A stretch of 64,000 nt of DNA from Trema orientale (GCA_002914845.1 JXTC01000506.1:30579-94578), one strand, 5' to 3'; shown: positions 1 to 11,907, counted from the stretch's first letter. A program made the numbers and translations. The notes: generated by a model not told the origin, from the letters alone.

Positions 1-462
1 TTAATTAATTAATTATTTTATTAAATAGTTTAATAAATAAAAAAATATATAAAGGAAATCCTAGTAGAATAAGGATAGGAGATACACTACATATTATTAT
101 ATATAGAGCCTCTATAAACTAGAGAAAAGAAGAGAGTCTTCCTATTCTCTATAGAACAAACTCTTGCAATCTCATGTGTTGAGAAAATTGTAAGTGCCTA
201 AAGTGTGAGTTTTAAGAAATTGTACGCAACGCCCACACGTTCATCCAGTTGTGCTTGAGGCTTGGATTGGAAGATCGTGGTTTAGAAGACAATAAAGCTA
301 GGATCCGCTGATAGGCTACAAGAGGTATTAGATCTATTCTCTTTGTGTGTTCCTATTTGCTATAAATTAATACTATGCACTCATATAGTCAATTGTTTTG
401 AAAAAAATTTTGAATGTTCCTGGGCCAATCTTCCGCTGCGAAAATCGTTTTTAATTCCAACA
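1..462 (+). mobile_element. 3' part of a copia-like LTR
   Basis: No ORF is visible. The sequence reads like the transcribed part of a plant Ty1/copia LTR: a TATA-rich stretch near 100-115, then short leader-like sequence. The end carries TTCCGCTGCG (431-440) followed by TTCCAACA, stopping at the canonical CA at 461-462. No primer-binding site follows, so it is a solo or truncated LTR read in plus orientation. Its 5' end lies outside the window or is lost, and no target duplication can be tested. The superfamily is inferred from general LTR style, not from a coding domain. Confidence 0.5.
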
Positions 463-519
463 TCTTACTCCTACCCTTTTGCATGCCTTAATCTTCCTTT
501 ATTATATTAGTATAAAGGA

Positions 520-1430
520 TAATTTTCAGCGAAAATCCCCAACATTTGGGGGGTTTTTTTTTTTTTCTATCATTTAAATGTTTTCAATTAAATCCCAAAT
601 CTATCAAAAATGTTGCAGCCGTTAGTCCCTGTGTCTAATATTCTATCCGATTATTTCGCTAAAAAAACACTTGCTCGAAAAATTTGAAAAAATGAATTAA
701 ACTCATCAGCTAATTGAAAGAAAACGCAAATGTGGAATCAATCCATTTTTCTTATAACATAAAATTCATGTAAGATAAAACCCAACAAATCTAATTTGCG
801 GTTGCTTATAGGCGAACTTGTTAGCTTCAACTTAGCAAACTCACATTATAACGGGGGCAGTGGCTTTAACTGTTCATTTGAAAGTTTATATGCAGTAAAA
901 GAAATCCAACATTCATGATATAATCATCTATGGATACTTGTAAGTGAGCCCATATATTTATGTTTACATTAGGAGAAAAAAGGAAATTTGCAAAATAAAT
1001 AAATAAATGAGCAAAGCAGATCAAGAAGAAAGATGACTAAAAACTCCATATGAATAGACACGATTCTTTAGTTAAAGTTGCTCCTGCTTGATCCCATGTC
1101 TAATCTATTCTCTCTTTCTTTCTTCGTTTAGAGTATGTTTGACTTTGAATTCGAATAAGAGGAATCATCTTATTTAGTCTGAGTTTTTTTCTCATAAAGA
1201 GCATATATATTGATTTCGGTTTTCTTTTAATCAGCAGATGACTTTTTCCATTTTTTATTTAATTTTTCCTACATTTGATTTTTTTTTTTTTATACATAAT
1301 AATCATATAGAACAGACTAGGACTAACAGCTGCAAAACTTTTAATGAGTTTGGGATCTAAATGCTAAAATCTAAAGGTTAGTGACTAAATGCCAAGTGCG
1401 CTAAAGATCAGGGATTTTTGCTTCAAATTA
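520..1430. mobile_element. non-autonomous Mutator-like element with long terminal inverted repeats
   Basis: The left end (AATTTTCAGCGAAAATCCCC, 521-540) is matched in reverse complement at 1411-1430. The match continues inward with a few mismatches for about 130 bp: the segment with TTGCAGCCGTTAGTCC near 613-630 pairs with GGACTAACAGCTGCAAAA near 1319-1338. Long TIRs around an AT-rich, ORF-free centre are typical of Mutator-like MITEs. I could not find a clean 9-bp target duplication, so the outer limits may be off by a few bases. Confidence 0.6.
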
Positions 1431-1597
1431 CTCCATTATTGACACTATTATTACAATTTATTGTTCAGAGACAATTTGGTTGTTTTCTTTTTTCTCCTTC
1501 TATTTTAGTTTTTTTTTTTCTTTTCTAGTTCCTACCAAAAACTGGGATTCGCCATTTCATCTGCCATTGAGCGGTTTGTTTAGAGCCTTAGACCTCT

Positions 1598-1705
1598 TTC
1601 TTGTAAGATTATCTCCACATTTTCATTACGCTTTTTGTTTTTGTTGAGGACTTCTTGTAAGATTATCTCCACATTTTCATCACACTTTTTGTTTTTGTTG
1701 AGGAC
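1598..1705. repeat. two-copy 54-bp tandem repeat
   Basis: The unit starting TTCTTGTAAGATTATCTCC is present at 1598-1651 and again at 1652-1705, with only two or three differences. It lies in T-rich intergenic DNA with no ORF. Confidence 0.85.
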
Positions 1706-2250
1706 TCGTTTCAATTGTTGATCTAAATAGTTAAGAGGTATTTTTATTAGTTAATGTCTATTTTTCAGTTAAGAGGTTTTGGTATATAATAAAATATACC
1801 AATTTTATTATACTAGATTCTTTGTATCGTTATTACATGTACATGGATTTTTTGTTGGTAAATCTATATAATAATATGGCATATTTAGGATTCAAATTTA
1901 GTGTGTACTAAAGTTATTTTGGGTATATAATTTCAACGTATTTTATTTGAGCCATTTAGCTATAAAATTGGGTAATTTTGATATAACATTTTTTTTAAAA
2001 AGAATTTTAATATAACTTTTAATCTATGGCTAATTACTAATCTCAGTAATAGAAATACAACAACTAAATATATATGGGAAAGTGCTCAACACATATCTAC
2101 CAAACTAAAGTACTCAAATTGTAGACTTTTTATTTTTTTAACGAAAAGTACTATAACAGATTATTCCAAACTCAGATTTATATATACTATGACTAAAACA
2201 TTAACAGATCGATCTTAAATACTCAAACACTTTAGCTATATTTTTTTTCT
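1706..2250. other. AT-rich intergenic stretch, nothing recognised
   Basis: No ORF, paired inverted repeat or RNA gene was seen. The sequence is very AT-rich with short homopolymers. Confidence 0.5.
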
Positions 2251-2395
2251 TTTGGCTGGAATAAAAAAGAGGAAGGGGCGACCAACGTGACTACCTTCCT
2301 TAGGCATGATTATAGGAGCTTCAACTCCGTCCAAAAATATTCGCTAAAACTCTAGAAGGCAGGTCGCTCCCACCGGGCAGTGGCTATACCCTTCT
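2251..2395 (-). mobile_element. truncated copy of a tRNA-derived SINE (3' half)
   Basis: This segment matches the 3' half of the full SINE at 44875-45149 in the same orientation. Shared blocks include GCGACCAACGTGACTACCTT (GCGACCAGCGTAGCTACCTT in the full copy) and the following GATTATAGGAGCT / GATCATAGGAGCT. The tRNA-like head with the A and B boxes is missing, as expected for a 5'-truncated insertion. A T-rich tract at its left end would be the poly(A) tail of the minus-strand element. Confidence 0.6.
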
Positions 2396-2550
2396 TGGGC
2401 TATTTAGTAATATATTAGCCAACTTTTAAATTGGAGGCACCATTTATTAATAACTTTAGACCATTAGTTACAACTTTTAAATAAGGGCTTCTTATAAAAT
2501 TTCAAGCCCAAAGTACCAAAAACTAAAAATTTCCAGACGGGCTAAATTTT

Positions 2551-2853
2551 TTGAAAATTCCATATTAGTTTAGAAAAATATTATGTTTGAAAAGTTTTTT
2601 TTTAAAAAAATAATTTTAATAAATATTTAGACCATTATCACTTTTTTTTTTCAAAATTTGTACTTTTCAATGGTACTCGAGATGAGTTAACCAGTTGGGT
2701 TACTTAGAATAACCAGTCTAGTTGCTTGAGATAACCGGTCAAATTATATGATTTACTTCAAGTATCTCATTAATTAATAAAAAGTAATATATTTCTAAAT
2801 CCTTTTATTTTTTTCAAATAATTTCAAAATATGAGATTTTTCAATTTTTTTAT
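2551..2853 (-). mobile_element. MITE-like repeat, inverted relative of the 7028-7382 element
   Basis: The central block with GGTACTCGAGATGAGTTAAC, repeated GTTACTT/GATAACC motifs and AAGTATCTCAT is the reverse complement of the block at about 7120-7245. The flanks share the AAAAATATT and TTTTTCAAT context. It is more decayed than the 7 kb copy, so its limits are approximate. Confidence 0.5.
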
Positions 2854-2916
2854 TGAAAAATTACTAGCTAGCTACAAATCTAAAGCCATTTACTGATATT
2901 GTGCGACTAAAAAAGA

Positions 2917-3372
2917 GAAATTTACGCCTAGTTTCTGTTTTTAAAACTTATTTTCATAAATACTCATTTTTTAATTTTTTTTCAAAAATAACCTTTTTAT
3001 AGATCACATTTCATATGCAAAATATGAGCGGTCTACATTTACAATGTAAATTTTATCCATAAAGTACACATTTTATGTGTAAAATATGAACGATATATAT
3101 TTATAATGTAAATGTTTACCACGGTTTATATTTTTCATTAAAAATTTGATCTATGGTATACATTTCGAAATGTATGCCAGTTTTTAGTGTAATATTTATT
3201 CATAAAATATAGACCATAGTATACATTTAATGTGTAAAATGTATACCATAGTATACATTTCATATGTAAAACAGTAGTGATCTACATTTATAAAAAAATG
3301 GGCATAAAAACGGGTATTTATGAAATAAAATTATAGTTTTGAAAATGGGTATTTATGAACTCTTCCTCCTAA
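2917..3372 (+). mobile_element. MITE-like element, family A, copy 1
   Basis: About 455 bp that match 6481-6926 in the same orientation over the full length. Both start GAGAAATTTAC and run through TTATTTTCATAAATACYC near the left end, with its inverse GGGTATTTATGAACT at the right end. The interior holds repeated half-palindromes of the type ACATTTCATATGTAAAA and TATGGTATACATTT. No ORF is present. The class is uncertain: the structure fits a small DNA transposon, but no target duplication was resolved. Confidence 0.6.
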
Positions 3373-3702
3373 AAAAAAGGATATGTAAATTCATCCCTTG
3401 TTGGTATTAATATAGAATTCTTAGAAAAATACTTTCAATTATTACCCTACTAAATTAATTGTCAACTATGATCACAATATCACAAACAAAATTTTGGGAA
3501 ACTTTAATTGAAAATATTGCATTTTAATTGCTTGCTATGATTTTTATCTATTTCATTCTACATGTAAAATTTTGTTTGATTTAATCTATGGAGATAAGCT
3601 TTCTATCTTTGTAATTTTAAGGGGAACCCAATGTGCTTTGATTAAACATGGTAAATCAAAGTTTAATGGTCTATCATTCTTAGATGATATTTTTCTCTTA
3701 GT

Positions 3703-3927
3703 TTGCTTAAACTAAACATAGATGCCATTGTTGATCAAAGGTTAGGATGTGTAGGTATAGGTGGTGTGATTAGGGACTGTAATGGGCATGTGATTGATGT
3801 TCTAGTAAGGCTAGTCCCGATTTCTGCTAGTCCCTTTGGTGTTGAGTTAATAGCAATCCGAGAGGCCCTTAGTTGGTGTTATAACCAATCTTTTTCAGTG
3901 TATATGGTTAAAAATGACTGTTGGAAT
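3703..3927 (+). pseudogene. RNase H domain remnant, unit 1, interrupted by a hAT MITE
   Basis: The reading frame gives KLNIDAIVDQRL, GGVIRDCNGHVIDVL, VELIAIREALSWC and VKNDCW. These match the ribonuclease H fold seen in plant LINEs, with the conserved Asp (NID), Glu (VEL) and Asp (KND) positions. The frame is cut at 3927 by the inserted element. The homologous continuation resumes after 4270 and reads to RESNKVAHT before the duplication junction near 4395. There is no proper start codon and stops lie just upstream, so it is a dead fragment. Confidence 0.6.
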
Positions 3928-4262
3928 TAGAGCTGTAAATATGAGCCACCCGGCCCGGCCCGTTTGGGCCAAAAGAGAAATTGTGCCGGCCCAAAAGTCT
4001 AAAAAGAAGGCCGGGCCCTATAGCCCGATGGTTATAGATCTAGCGGGCCGACCCGGTACTATTTTATTAAAATATTATTTTTTTAATATTAATTATAAAA
4101 AATGACAAAAAAATATTTTTTTTCTTTTTAAAATTGACAATCGGGCCGGCCCCACGGGCTCACTACCTCGACCTAGCCCGGCCCGTGAATAGTGCCGGGC
4201 CGGGCCGATCCAGGGCCAAATTTGCGGGCCGCGGGCCGGCCCATCCCATATTTACACCTCTA
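3928..4262. mobile_element. hAT-type MITE with GC-rich ends, copy 1
   Basis: The element begins TAGAGCTGTAAATATG and ends CATATTTACACCTCTA, so the termini are inverted repeats with a single mismatch. It is flanked by an 8-bp duplication, GTTGGAAT (3920-3927) and GTTAGAAT (4263-4270), differing at one base. Eight-bp duplications and TAGAGGTGT-type ends are typical of the hAT superfamily. Both ends are packed with GGCCCG/CGGGCC motifs around an AT-rich centre. The uninterrupted target can be read in LINE unit 2 (TGTTGGAATGCAAT), which confirms the insertion. A short ORF crossing its left border is an artefact. Confidence 0.85.
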
Positions 4263-4549
4263 GTTAGAATGCAATCGAGTCTGTAAATTCATTGGTTGGT
4301 TTGTCTACTAAGATTGAGGATATCCAATCTTTAGTGTATTCTTGTGGTGTAAGTTCTTGTTGCTTCGTTGCTCGTGAGAGCAATAAAGTAGCCCATACAT
4401 GTAAAATTTTGTTTGAGTTAATCTGTGGAGATAGGCTTTCTATCTTTTTAATTTTATGAGGAACCCAGTGTACTTTGATTAAACATAGTAAATCAAAAGT
4501 TTAATGGTCTATCATTCTTAGACGACATTTTTCTCTTAGTTTGCTTAAA

Positions 4550-4999
4550 GTAAACATAGATGCCACTATTGATCAAAGGTTAGGATGTGTAGGTGTAGAT
4601 GCTGTGATTAGATACTGTAATGGGCATTTGATTGATGTTCTAGCAAGGGTAGTCCTGATTTTTACTAGTCCTTTTGATGCTGAGTTGATAACTATCCGAG
4701 AGGCCCTTAGTTGATGTTATAACCAATCTTTGTCAGTGTATATCATTGAAAATGACTGTTGGAATGCAATTAAATTTATAAATTCATTGGTTAGTTTATC
4801 TACTGAGGATATATTGATTGAGGATATCCAACCTTTAATGTATTCTTGTGATGTAGATTCTTGTCGCTTCGTTACTCGTGAGAGTAATAAAGTGGCCGAT
4901 ACACTTGCAAAGCTTTGTTTTAGAAAGGACTTTATATCGTTGTCAGTCGATGTGATCCAGAGATGTATTGCCAATCTCTTAGCTGATAATTTGATTTAA
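4550..4999 (+). pseudogene. RNase H domain remnant, unit 2, one nonsense codon
   Basis: One frame reads from VNIDATIDQRLGCVG through HLIDVLARVV, DAELITIREALS, YIIENDCWNAIKF and RESNKVADTLAKLCF to a stop at 4997-4999. The RNase H carboxylates are all visible: Asp in NID, Glu in AEL, Asp in END, Asp in VAD. A TGA at 4712-4714 replaces the TGG present in unit 1, so the frame is broken. There is no start codon. An A-tract follows within about 25 bp of the stop. It is a decayed retrotransposon C-terminus, not a host gene. Confidence 0.6.
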
Positions 5000-5128
5000 T
5001 AGAAGTTATGAAGTCTTCTTTTCAAAAAAAAAAAAAAAATAATGTTACTGTAAATTAGAATCAAATTGAGATTAGAATATTGTTCAAGGTATATTATAAT
5101 TTGTCAATTAAAAGTTTAAGTATCATCA

Positions 5129-5161
<33 letters not shown>

Positions 5162-5163
<2 letters not shown>

Positions 5164-5405
5164 GCACCAATTCTATAGGTATTTTTTTTAACCTATACAT
5201 GGATATTATTTTGCCCAATGAAAATTTATCATGCATATTTTTTTATAATAAAAACTAAGAGAGAGAAATAACATTAATAATGCACTTCTTTTTATGCACC
5301 CCATTATAGCCGTTGGATCGCCATTAGATGATACAATGGCTTAAAAAAAAAATATCTACACATAGGTTAAAAAAAAAAAAACTTATTGAATTGGCAATCT
5401 TTAAA
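5162..5405 (+). mobile_element. TA-flanked MITE, copy 1
   Basis: About 244 bp bordered on both sides by (TA)n. The left end GGGCACCAATTCTATAGGTA, then a T-run and ACCTAT, is inverted at the right end (ATAGGTT, A-run, ATTGAATTGGCA). The interior shares AAGAGAGAGAAATAACATTA and TATAGCCGTTGGATC with the other family members at 25357, 31511, 42091 and, inverted, 41845 and 60333. There is no ORF. Confidence 0.75.
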
Positions 5406-5742
5406 TATATATATATATAGTTTGAGTGCTATCTGCTGAACATTAAAAAAGTCAGGATCCAAAATAGGATTTAGATTATTTTTTTTCAAGTATTAGACAA
5501 AAAAAAAAAATAATAATCCTAATCTATTGAAAAATGGGAGCGGCGAGCAAAGATTCAGAGGTTTCTGTACTATGAAAGAGAATTTACTTGGGCAGGGATA
5601 GATAAGAGTAATAGGACCACTTAGTAGTTAACTTTAATGCGAATGAACATTGGTATTTTTATAATACGTATGAGGAAATAAGCTAGGGAAAACTCGGAAG
5701 GAGTACAAGTAATGGGAACAAAGATGAAAAATTGATTTGAGT

Positions 5743-5993
5743 AATTCTAATTTTGCACAAATGACTTTTTTAGTAGTCTTTTTCAAATTGACATTTCTAG
5801 TAGTGTCACAAATTGTGTGAAGATGAGTCACACAATTTGTGAATGTAAAATTATGACCTTTTTAGGATTACTTAATAGTCACAAATTGTGTGACCCTCTG
5901 TCACACAGGGTCACAAAAATATTAAAATACTACTAGAAAAATCACTTTTCAAAATGCTACTAAAAAAGTCATTTTAGCAAAAATACTTCTATT
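5743..5993. mobile_element. MITE with inverted ends around CACAAATTGTGTGA palindromes
   Basis: The left end (TTTGCACAAATGACTTTTTT, then AGTAG) is inverted at the right end (CTACT, AAAAAAGTCATTTTAGCAAA). The centre holds repeated TCACACAATTTGTGA-type palindromes, so a transcript could fold into a long hairpin. No ORF and no certain target duplication. Confidence 0.65.
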
Positions 5994-6226
5994 TATAGCA
6001 ATTTCCCAACAAAGATGCAAAATTTGAGAATATAGAGAGTTGGGCTTTATGGTGAACCCAATAATACTCAGCCCATAACAATCTTGGGGTGCCTGTTGGC
6101 TATTGACAATGAGAAAGAGCCATCATAAAGTTGATTGGACTACAAATGAGACTTGTGACCAAGTTTGTCTTAGTGTTCTGAATTAGTTAAATGATAAAGA
6201 GAGCTTTTTTTGGTGTTGCCCAAAAG

Positions 6227-6339
6227 TCTAATTGTAGACATTTGTAAGATATATATATATATATAGCCTTTAATTTCTCGTTTATCTAATTGTAGACATT
6301 TGTAAGATATATATATAGCCTTTAATTTCTCGTTTATCT
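6227..6339. repeat. two-copy tandem repeat containing a TA microsatellite
   Basis: The unit TCTAATTGTAGACATTTG, then (AT)n, then GCCTTTAATTTCTCGTTTA occurs twice. The copies differ mainly in the length of the internal AT run. Confidence 0.85.
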
Positions 6340-6480
6340 TAGGAAAAAAATGTATATATTGTATGTGAGCTTTTGGTATGTACCAAGGATGGAATATTAA
6401 TTTGTTCCTTCATGGATGTGCTTAGAACAACACCTAATTAAACTCACAGATAAGACTCAAGCAATAAAGAGACAAAACTT

Positions 6481-6926
6481 GAGAAATTTACATCTAGTAC
6501 TCGTTTCTAAAGCTTATTTTCATAAATACCCGTTTTAAAATTTTTTTTTCAAAAATACTCATTTTTATGGTCCACATTTCATATACAAAATATAAGTAGT
6601 CCACATTTATAATGTAAATTTTATCTATGAGGTACATATTTTATGTATAAAATATGAACAATATACATTTATAATATAAATGTTTACCACGGTTTACATT
6701 TTTCTTATAAATTTAACCTATGGTATATATTTTAAAATGTGTGACAATTTTTAGTGTACTTTTTATTCATGAAATGTAGATCACGGTATACATTTCATGT
6801 ATAAAATAGTGGTGGTCTATATTTTTCCAAAAATAGGTATAAAAATAGATATTTATGAAATAAAAATAAAAAATGAGTATTTATGAAAATAAGGTTTTGA
6901 AAAGGGGTATTTATGAACTTTTCCCA
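6481..6926 (+). mobile_element. MITE-like element, family A, copy 2
   Basis: A full-length relative of 2917-3372 in the same orientation, sharing the start GAGAAATTTAC, the interior TGTTTACCACGGTTTA and the end GGGGTATTTATGAACT. No ORF of substance. Two related copies 3.6 kb apart allow the family limits to be set. Confidence 0.6.
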
Positions 6927-7027
6927 CAAAACTTCAGTTGGGTTTCTCAGACTTGAAGGTATTAGCTGTTTTAAGGGCCCAACATTAATGAGGAAATTTG
7001 ATTTTTTATGGTATTTTTTCAAAAAAA

Positions 7028-7382
7028 TTGAAAAATCCCGGAATTTGAAATTGTTATGAAAAATCCTAAATTTAATTATAAAAATACCACTTTTAAAAGT
7101 ATTTAGAAAAATACTATTTTTTAGTGATTGATGAGATACTTAAGGTAACTAATCGAGTTACCTGAGATAATTTGAACAGTTACTTCAAGTAACAGGATTT
7201 GCTAATTTAAGTAACTTAACTGGTTACCTCGAGTACCATTGAAAAATATCAAATTTAAAGAAAAATTGGTATTTGTCTAAATATTTTTTAAAAGTGTTAT
7301 GTTTCTAATAATATTTTTAAAAAGTGATATTTTTCTAAATCAATCCGGGATTTTTCAAAAAAATCAGTCGGGATTTTTCAAT
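7028..7382. mobile_element. MITE with TTGAAAAATCCCG ends
   Basis: The left terminus TTGAAAAATCCCGG is mirrored at the right by CGGGATTTTTCAA (ending about 7382), with a second CCGGGATTTTTCAA just inside it. The interior carries repeated GGTTACCTCGAG and AAGTAACT motifs shared, inverted, with 2551-2853. No ORF. Confidence 0.6.
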
Positions 7383-7480
7383 TTTTGGTATCTTGGGCTT
7401 GGAATTTTGTAAATAGCCCAACATTAATTGCTCCCAAACGATAACAATGCCCAATAATAACTTGAAACAAATGCAAGTTG

Positions 7481-7568
7481 TACAATGAATGGGCCAAATG
7501 TTATCAAGCTTGCGTTACCTAACATACAATGAATGGGCCAAATGTTATCAAGCTTGCGTTACCCAACA
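7481..7568. repeat. two-copy 44-bp tandem repeat
   Basis: TACAATGAATGGGCCAAATG and what follows to GCGTTACC is repeated exactly at a period of 44 bp, with one change near the end. Confidence 0.9.
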
Positions 7569-7791
7569 CTCTCCTGCAATTGTTAGGGCCAACAATATAC
7601 TTGGACACTGAACTCGAGCAAACAAAATACCTTCTTAACTAGAGCTAATATTATTAGATAGAGATACCTTTATACTATATTGTTAGGCCATTCTGAATAC
7701 CTTGTTTAAGATCACTAAAAATAATTGTTATTTACTAATTTTTGGGGATCTGTGAAATATTTTGCGTGCTGCAGCTGTTTTTAAGCTTGGG

Positions 7792-7796
<5 letters not shown>

Positions 7797-7824
<28 letters not shown>
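7797..7824. repeat. poly(T) run of 28
   Basis: An uninterrupted T homopolymer, the longest in this part of the window. It could be the tail of a minus-strand retroposon, but no body is recognisable beside it. Confidence 0.9.
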
Positions 7825-7849
7825 CCAATTTGATTGTATGTTTAAGCAA

Positions 7850-8215
7850 CATTTATCATACAGATGTTACCTATACAGATGTTGCCTATAATGGGTAACT
7901 ATTAGATATTATACAACACTTTTAGATATTATACAACACTTTTTCTAAAAGTGTTACATACTATCTTTAAAAGCCTCTTTTAAATGACCGTTTTATGCAA
8001 CATTTCTGCTACAAATATTCCATAAAGTAGTCTTCTGCAACACTTAATAAATATTACATATTCAAATGACTTTCTGCAACACCTAACAAATGTTGCTTAA
8101 CATAATATGTAACATTCAAATGACTTTCAGCAACATTGAAACATACAGTACTTAACAAGTTTTGCTCAACATAATAGGTAACATTCAATGAATGTTGTAT
8201 AATATCGTTTTTGTA
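7850..8215. mobile_element. DNA-transposon end with GCAACATT subterminal repeats
   Basis: The motif GCAACAT/ATGTTGC and close variants (GCAACACTT, GTAACATTC) recur many times in both orientations. The stretch closes with TTTTTGTAGTAGGG, resembling a degenerate CACTA-type terminus. Dense short subterminal repeats in both orientations fit a non-autonomous CACTA-like element. The opposite terminus was not located with confidence. Confidence 0.4.
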
Positions 8216-11200
8216 GTAGGGACAATAGTTCATTCACAGTCTGCTGCAGAGAAGTATAGCTCTTACTCTCAGTAAATTACTCGGGAGGATATGTTATTGT
8301 TTGTTTGGTTGGTTTGCCAAGGAAGTGTAGTCTAACTAGACTTTTTCCAGTTACCATATAATGCAAGATCCATATGTTTCATGGTTAGCTCATATATACT
8401 TAGCTCTAACCCTTCTAATTTTTCTTTGTTGTTTTAAGCTATTTAATATAGGATACATGTGAATGAATTAGTATCGTGCTTGGTGTGCATGTATGGTTAC
8501 TGTAACCATAGTGGGTGAGTGTATGTTTTTTTTTTTTTTTTTTTTAAAATATATACATGTTCACGCGTGCATGTGGCTTCGATCAAATATGGTTCTGCTG
8601 GTCTCTTTCAAATACACTAAGAACTAGATATAGGCCTGTGGTCTATTTTCCACCACAAACAACCAAAGGATTTGAACCAATTGCATGATGTTTATTTCCA
8701 TATGCTCGTATCTAGCAGGCATATCTTTACAAGATCTTTTATCTTTGTCCTGAAATCCTGGCAAAATTACCACCCTTCAGATATTATTTAACTCTACACT
8801 TTTTCTAAATGTGCAATAAAAACCCATGTGGAAAGCCCTTTGAATAAATCTAAATTAACTTGCACAGGTAGCATTATAATATTCTTTATGATAAAATCTG
8901 TCTACACTACTTAAAAGGTTGATATTTCAAATTCAATTGGGAGTTTAGAAAGCTGGATGATAAACATGATATGAACCAACATATGCCTGAAGTGGAATAC
9001 ATAGCCATTTTTTGTTGTCAGATTAAATTATTGGAAATGCAGCAAAGAAATTTTATCTCTGTCCAAACCGCATGTAAAAGTCACCTTGCGTAGAATTAGT
9101 TCTTTGGCATGTTTTCCAAGCCATGGCAATGCGGTCTTCATATAAATATACATATATATATGTATATGGATATATATCTTAGGCACACAAATTATTTGGT
9201 TGTTATTTCTTACTTCAAGCAGGTCAAGAAATAAAATGTTGTTTAGTTTCATTAAGTGCCTAAACACTGCCACACATATTAATGTTTTTTCATATGGTTA
9301 AGATTCTTCCATAGTTTATTTGATTATTTTGTTCTTTAAATGTATCTGCTAACATAACAGATATCATATGAGATATGATTAATATCTTTCAGTTGTCTAT
9401 ATATGCATTAAAGTAGGCTTGTGGAAGACATGTGGAATAAAATCTTATTCGTGGATTTGACAAAACACAGTTTTCCAACATTTTGTCATTTCCTCTAAGC
9501 AAATTAGTTGTACTGATATTCCATCCAATTGTGGAGATGGCTTTGTCTCTACCTTTGATGTTTTGTGAGTATTTTCTTTTCTGCACATGTACCTATTGAT
9601 GTAGGCTCCATTTAACTTTATTGAGAGTGATCACCACTTCTATGGCTGTTGCCATGAACTTTCATTATACATCTGCCATTTTAAAAAAAAAAAATCTGTT
9701 ACTTCACCTCGGACCTTGTTAAAGTCATTCATTCTGCTCATTTAGAAGAGCTGCTAGCTAAGTCAAAGTTGAGCCTTGAATAGAGAGGGAATTGGGAATG
9801 TTCTACGACTTCGTATTCATGATCGGATAATGACAGGGTTCCTAACTATTTTAGTAACTATTTGAGTACTTGTCATGTAACTATTCCTAAGTGCTATTAA
9901 GCATATCTATATATCGAAAATTGTATTTTTACCAATTGAAAGTGTGAAAATTCACTTGTAATATTTATTAGTTAGTATTAAGAAGTTGGGACACGTGTTG
10001 GGACCTATCATTACTCTTCGCGATAAGGGCATTTGTAAAATTTGATGGGATGATGATGCAAACTAGAGGATTTTTTTTTTTTTTTTTTAAATCTCATGAT
10101 TTTTAATATGAATTGTTCGAATACTTGCTGAATATAGGAGCAGTATAATGAATGACTGGTTCCAAGAGTTATATTTTCTTCAGCAGTACTGTAACAAGCA
10201 GCTTCAAGTTTCTGTTTAGACGTATTAAAATGGAGGAAAAGGCAAAGTCTTTAATACAAGCTAGGAAGAGTTCTTTTTTCTAGCATAAAGGGTAACTGCA
10301 TGGTATTCACTTTTTAATTATTATTTTTTATTAGTTTTTTTTCCCAGTAGATGGACCTAACAAGGACACAAGTGATTTCTTGTTTATTTCACCAAAAAAT
10401 TTGATATCATAAACACACTTAATTAAAGTGTAATAATTGCATGCATGACACTTCTAGAAATGATGGAAACTTTTGTCCTCGTATTGTAATGGACAGATCA
10501 TACAAATATTAACAAATATTGTTCTAGATTACAAAATCATACTTAAAGTTTTATTTGTCTAAATTGTTTAACTAGCATAAGCTTGTCTTTATCTTGGGCG
10601 TCCAGTCATGAAGTGTACTCGAGAGGAACGGTACTTATCTTGCTCTCTTTTGTCAGAATTTGCTGCTTCATGACGAAGTAGTGGTGATACAAAAACACTT
10701 ATTGATCTGACCCTTTTAAACATGCTTAAACATGTCGACAAAGCATTTGTTTCTTAACATGTGAGTGAAATTTAATTAAAATGGGCATGCTTGGTTATCT
10801 ACTAGAACAGCCAAGTACTTGATCCCTTTCGTCATTGCACTGTCTAGCAGATCAAGAAACATAGGGTGTGAGTCTGAACCATGTGCATGAACATTAATAT
10901 TGAATATATATATATATATATGTCTACTGATAGGAAAGCATTTCTGCCAAAAATGTTTCTGTCTTCAAGTATGGCCCCAAAATAGTTACTTTCTCAGACC
11001 AATGTGGTCCCGGGACCCCATCTAAAATCTTCATTCGAGTCAGCCATGTGAGAGACCAGCAAATACTGAATGTGATCAATACTAATATGTAGACAGCAGA
11101 TATTTCGATGTGATTTTATGTTATTTTGCTAAAAACTAGCTTTTGGCACTGATCTACGTACTTTCCCATATTGCACTAAACGTGTTTCTTGTTCTGCCTT

Positions 11201-11899
11201 TTATTTGGGGATCTGCTTGTATTTATCTGTTCGTATATATAGATAACCTTTTGCTGACATGTTACCATGTTAAATGTCCATGAATTATGTATCACTTCCT
11301 TTTTTTTTTTTTTTCAATTAAATTGAATAATACCCGACTTAGGGAAGAAGCATCAAGATAATCCCGTCTAAATTGGCACCCAAAATAATAATTTAAAAAA
11401 AACACCTATACTGCGCTCAACAACTAATTATGTATCAGTTAATTATTTGTTTGACTTGCTATGAATTGATTACTATTTAATATAAACGGATGAAATAATT
11501 AAGAACTATAATTTCTTAGATGATCTCTTTAATTTGGTGTGTGTATATTGGTGCCCATACATATAATGTATAATAAATATCTGTAATAATGATGGAGAAA
11601 TGTTTTTTGTATTTTCATTGAAATTAGGAATGGCTAATTTATCTCTGCAGTGTTTGGAATACGAGGTAATATTTTGGATGGTTGTGACTGTTGGGGTTCA
11701 TGCGTGTTCCAAACTTCAGGCATATTAATCTAATGTATATCATTGGGTTTCATGTGGATCCTGGAACCCTATTAGTGATTGACACCTCAGCACTTTTGAG
11801 AAAGGACTTCAATATTTAAATGCATTTTCCATACTCCAATTACATGCCACCATGGGGACCATTACGGCTTGCGTCTCTCTGGCCTTATCCTTACATCCA
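8216..11899. other. 3.7 kb intergenic stretch without recognised elements
   Basis: This is the least repetitive long stretch in the left third. It has only short T-runs (8525-8545, 10071-10089), a TA microsatellite near 10905 and ORFs under 85 codons that do not resemble known proteins. The plus strand is T-rich, as in plant introns or untranslated RNA, but I could not identify any exon. Confidence 0.4.
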
Positions 11900-11907
11900 A
11901 TAGCACT

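Larger units (their letters stand above)
3558..5040 (+). mobile_element. 3' end of a LINE-type retrotransposon, tandemly duplicated
   Basis: Two head-to-tail copies of one segment: unit 1 at 3558-4395 and unit 2 from 4396. Both begin TACATGTAAAATTTTGTTTG. Unit 1 carries a 335-bp hAT insertion; without it the repeat period is about 495 bp. Unit 2 continues to a stop codon and then an A-tract at about 5024-5039, as at the 3' end of a non-LTR retrotransposon. Both units encode remnants of an RNase H domain of the type found at the C-terminus of plant LINEs. A 5'-truncated LINE is the simplest reading; a retrocopy of a host RNase H-like gene is the alternative. Confidence 0.6.

Noticed and set aside
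3914-4105. 63-codon ORF
   Set aside because: It crosses the left border of the hAT insertion, so it joins unrelated sequences.
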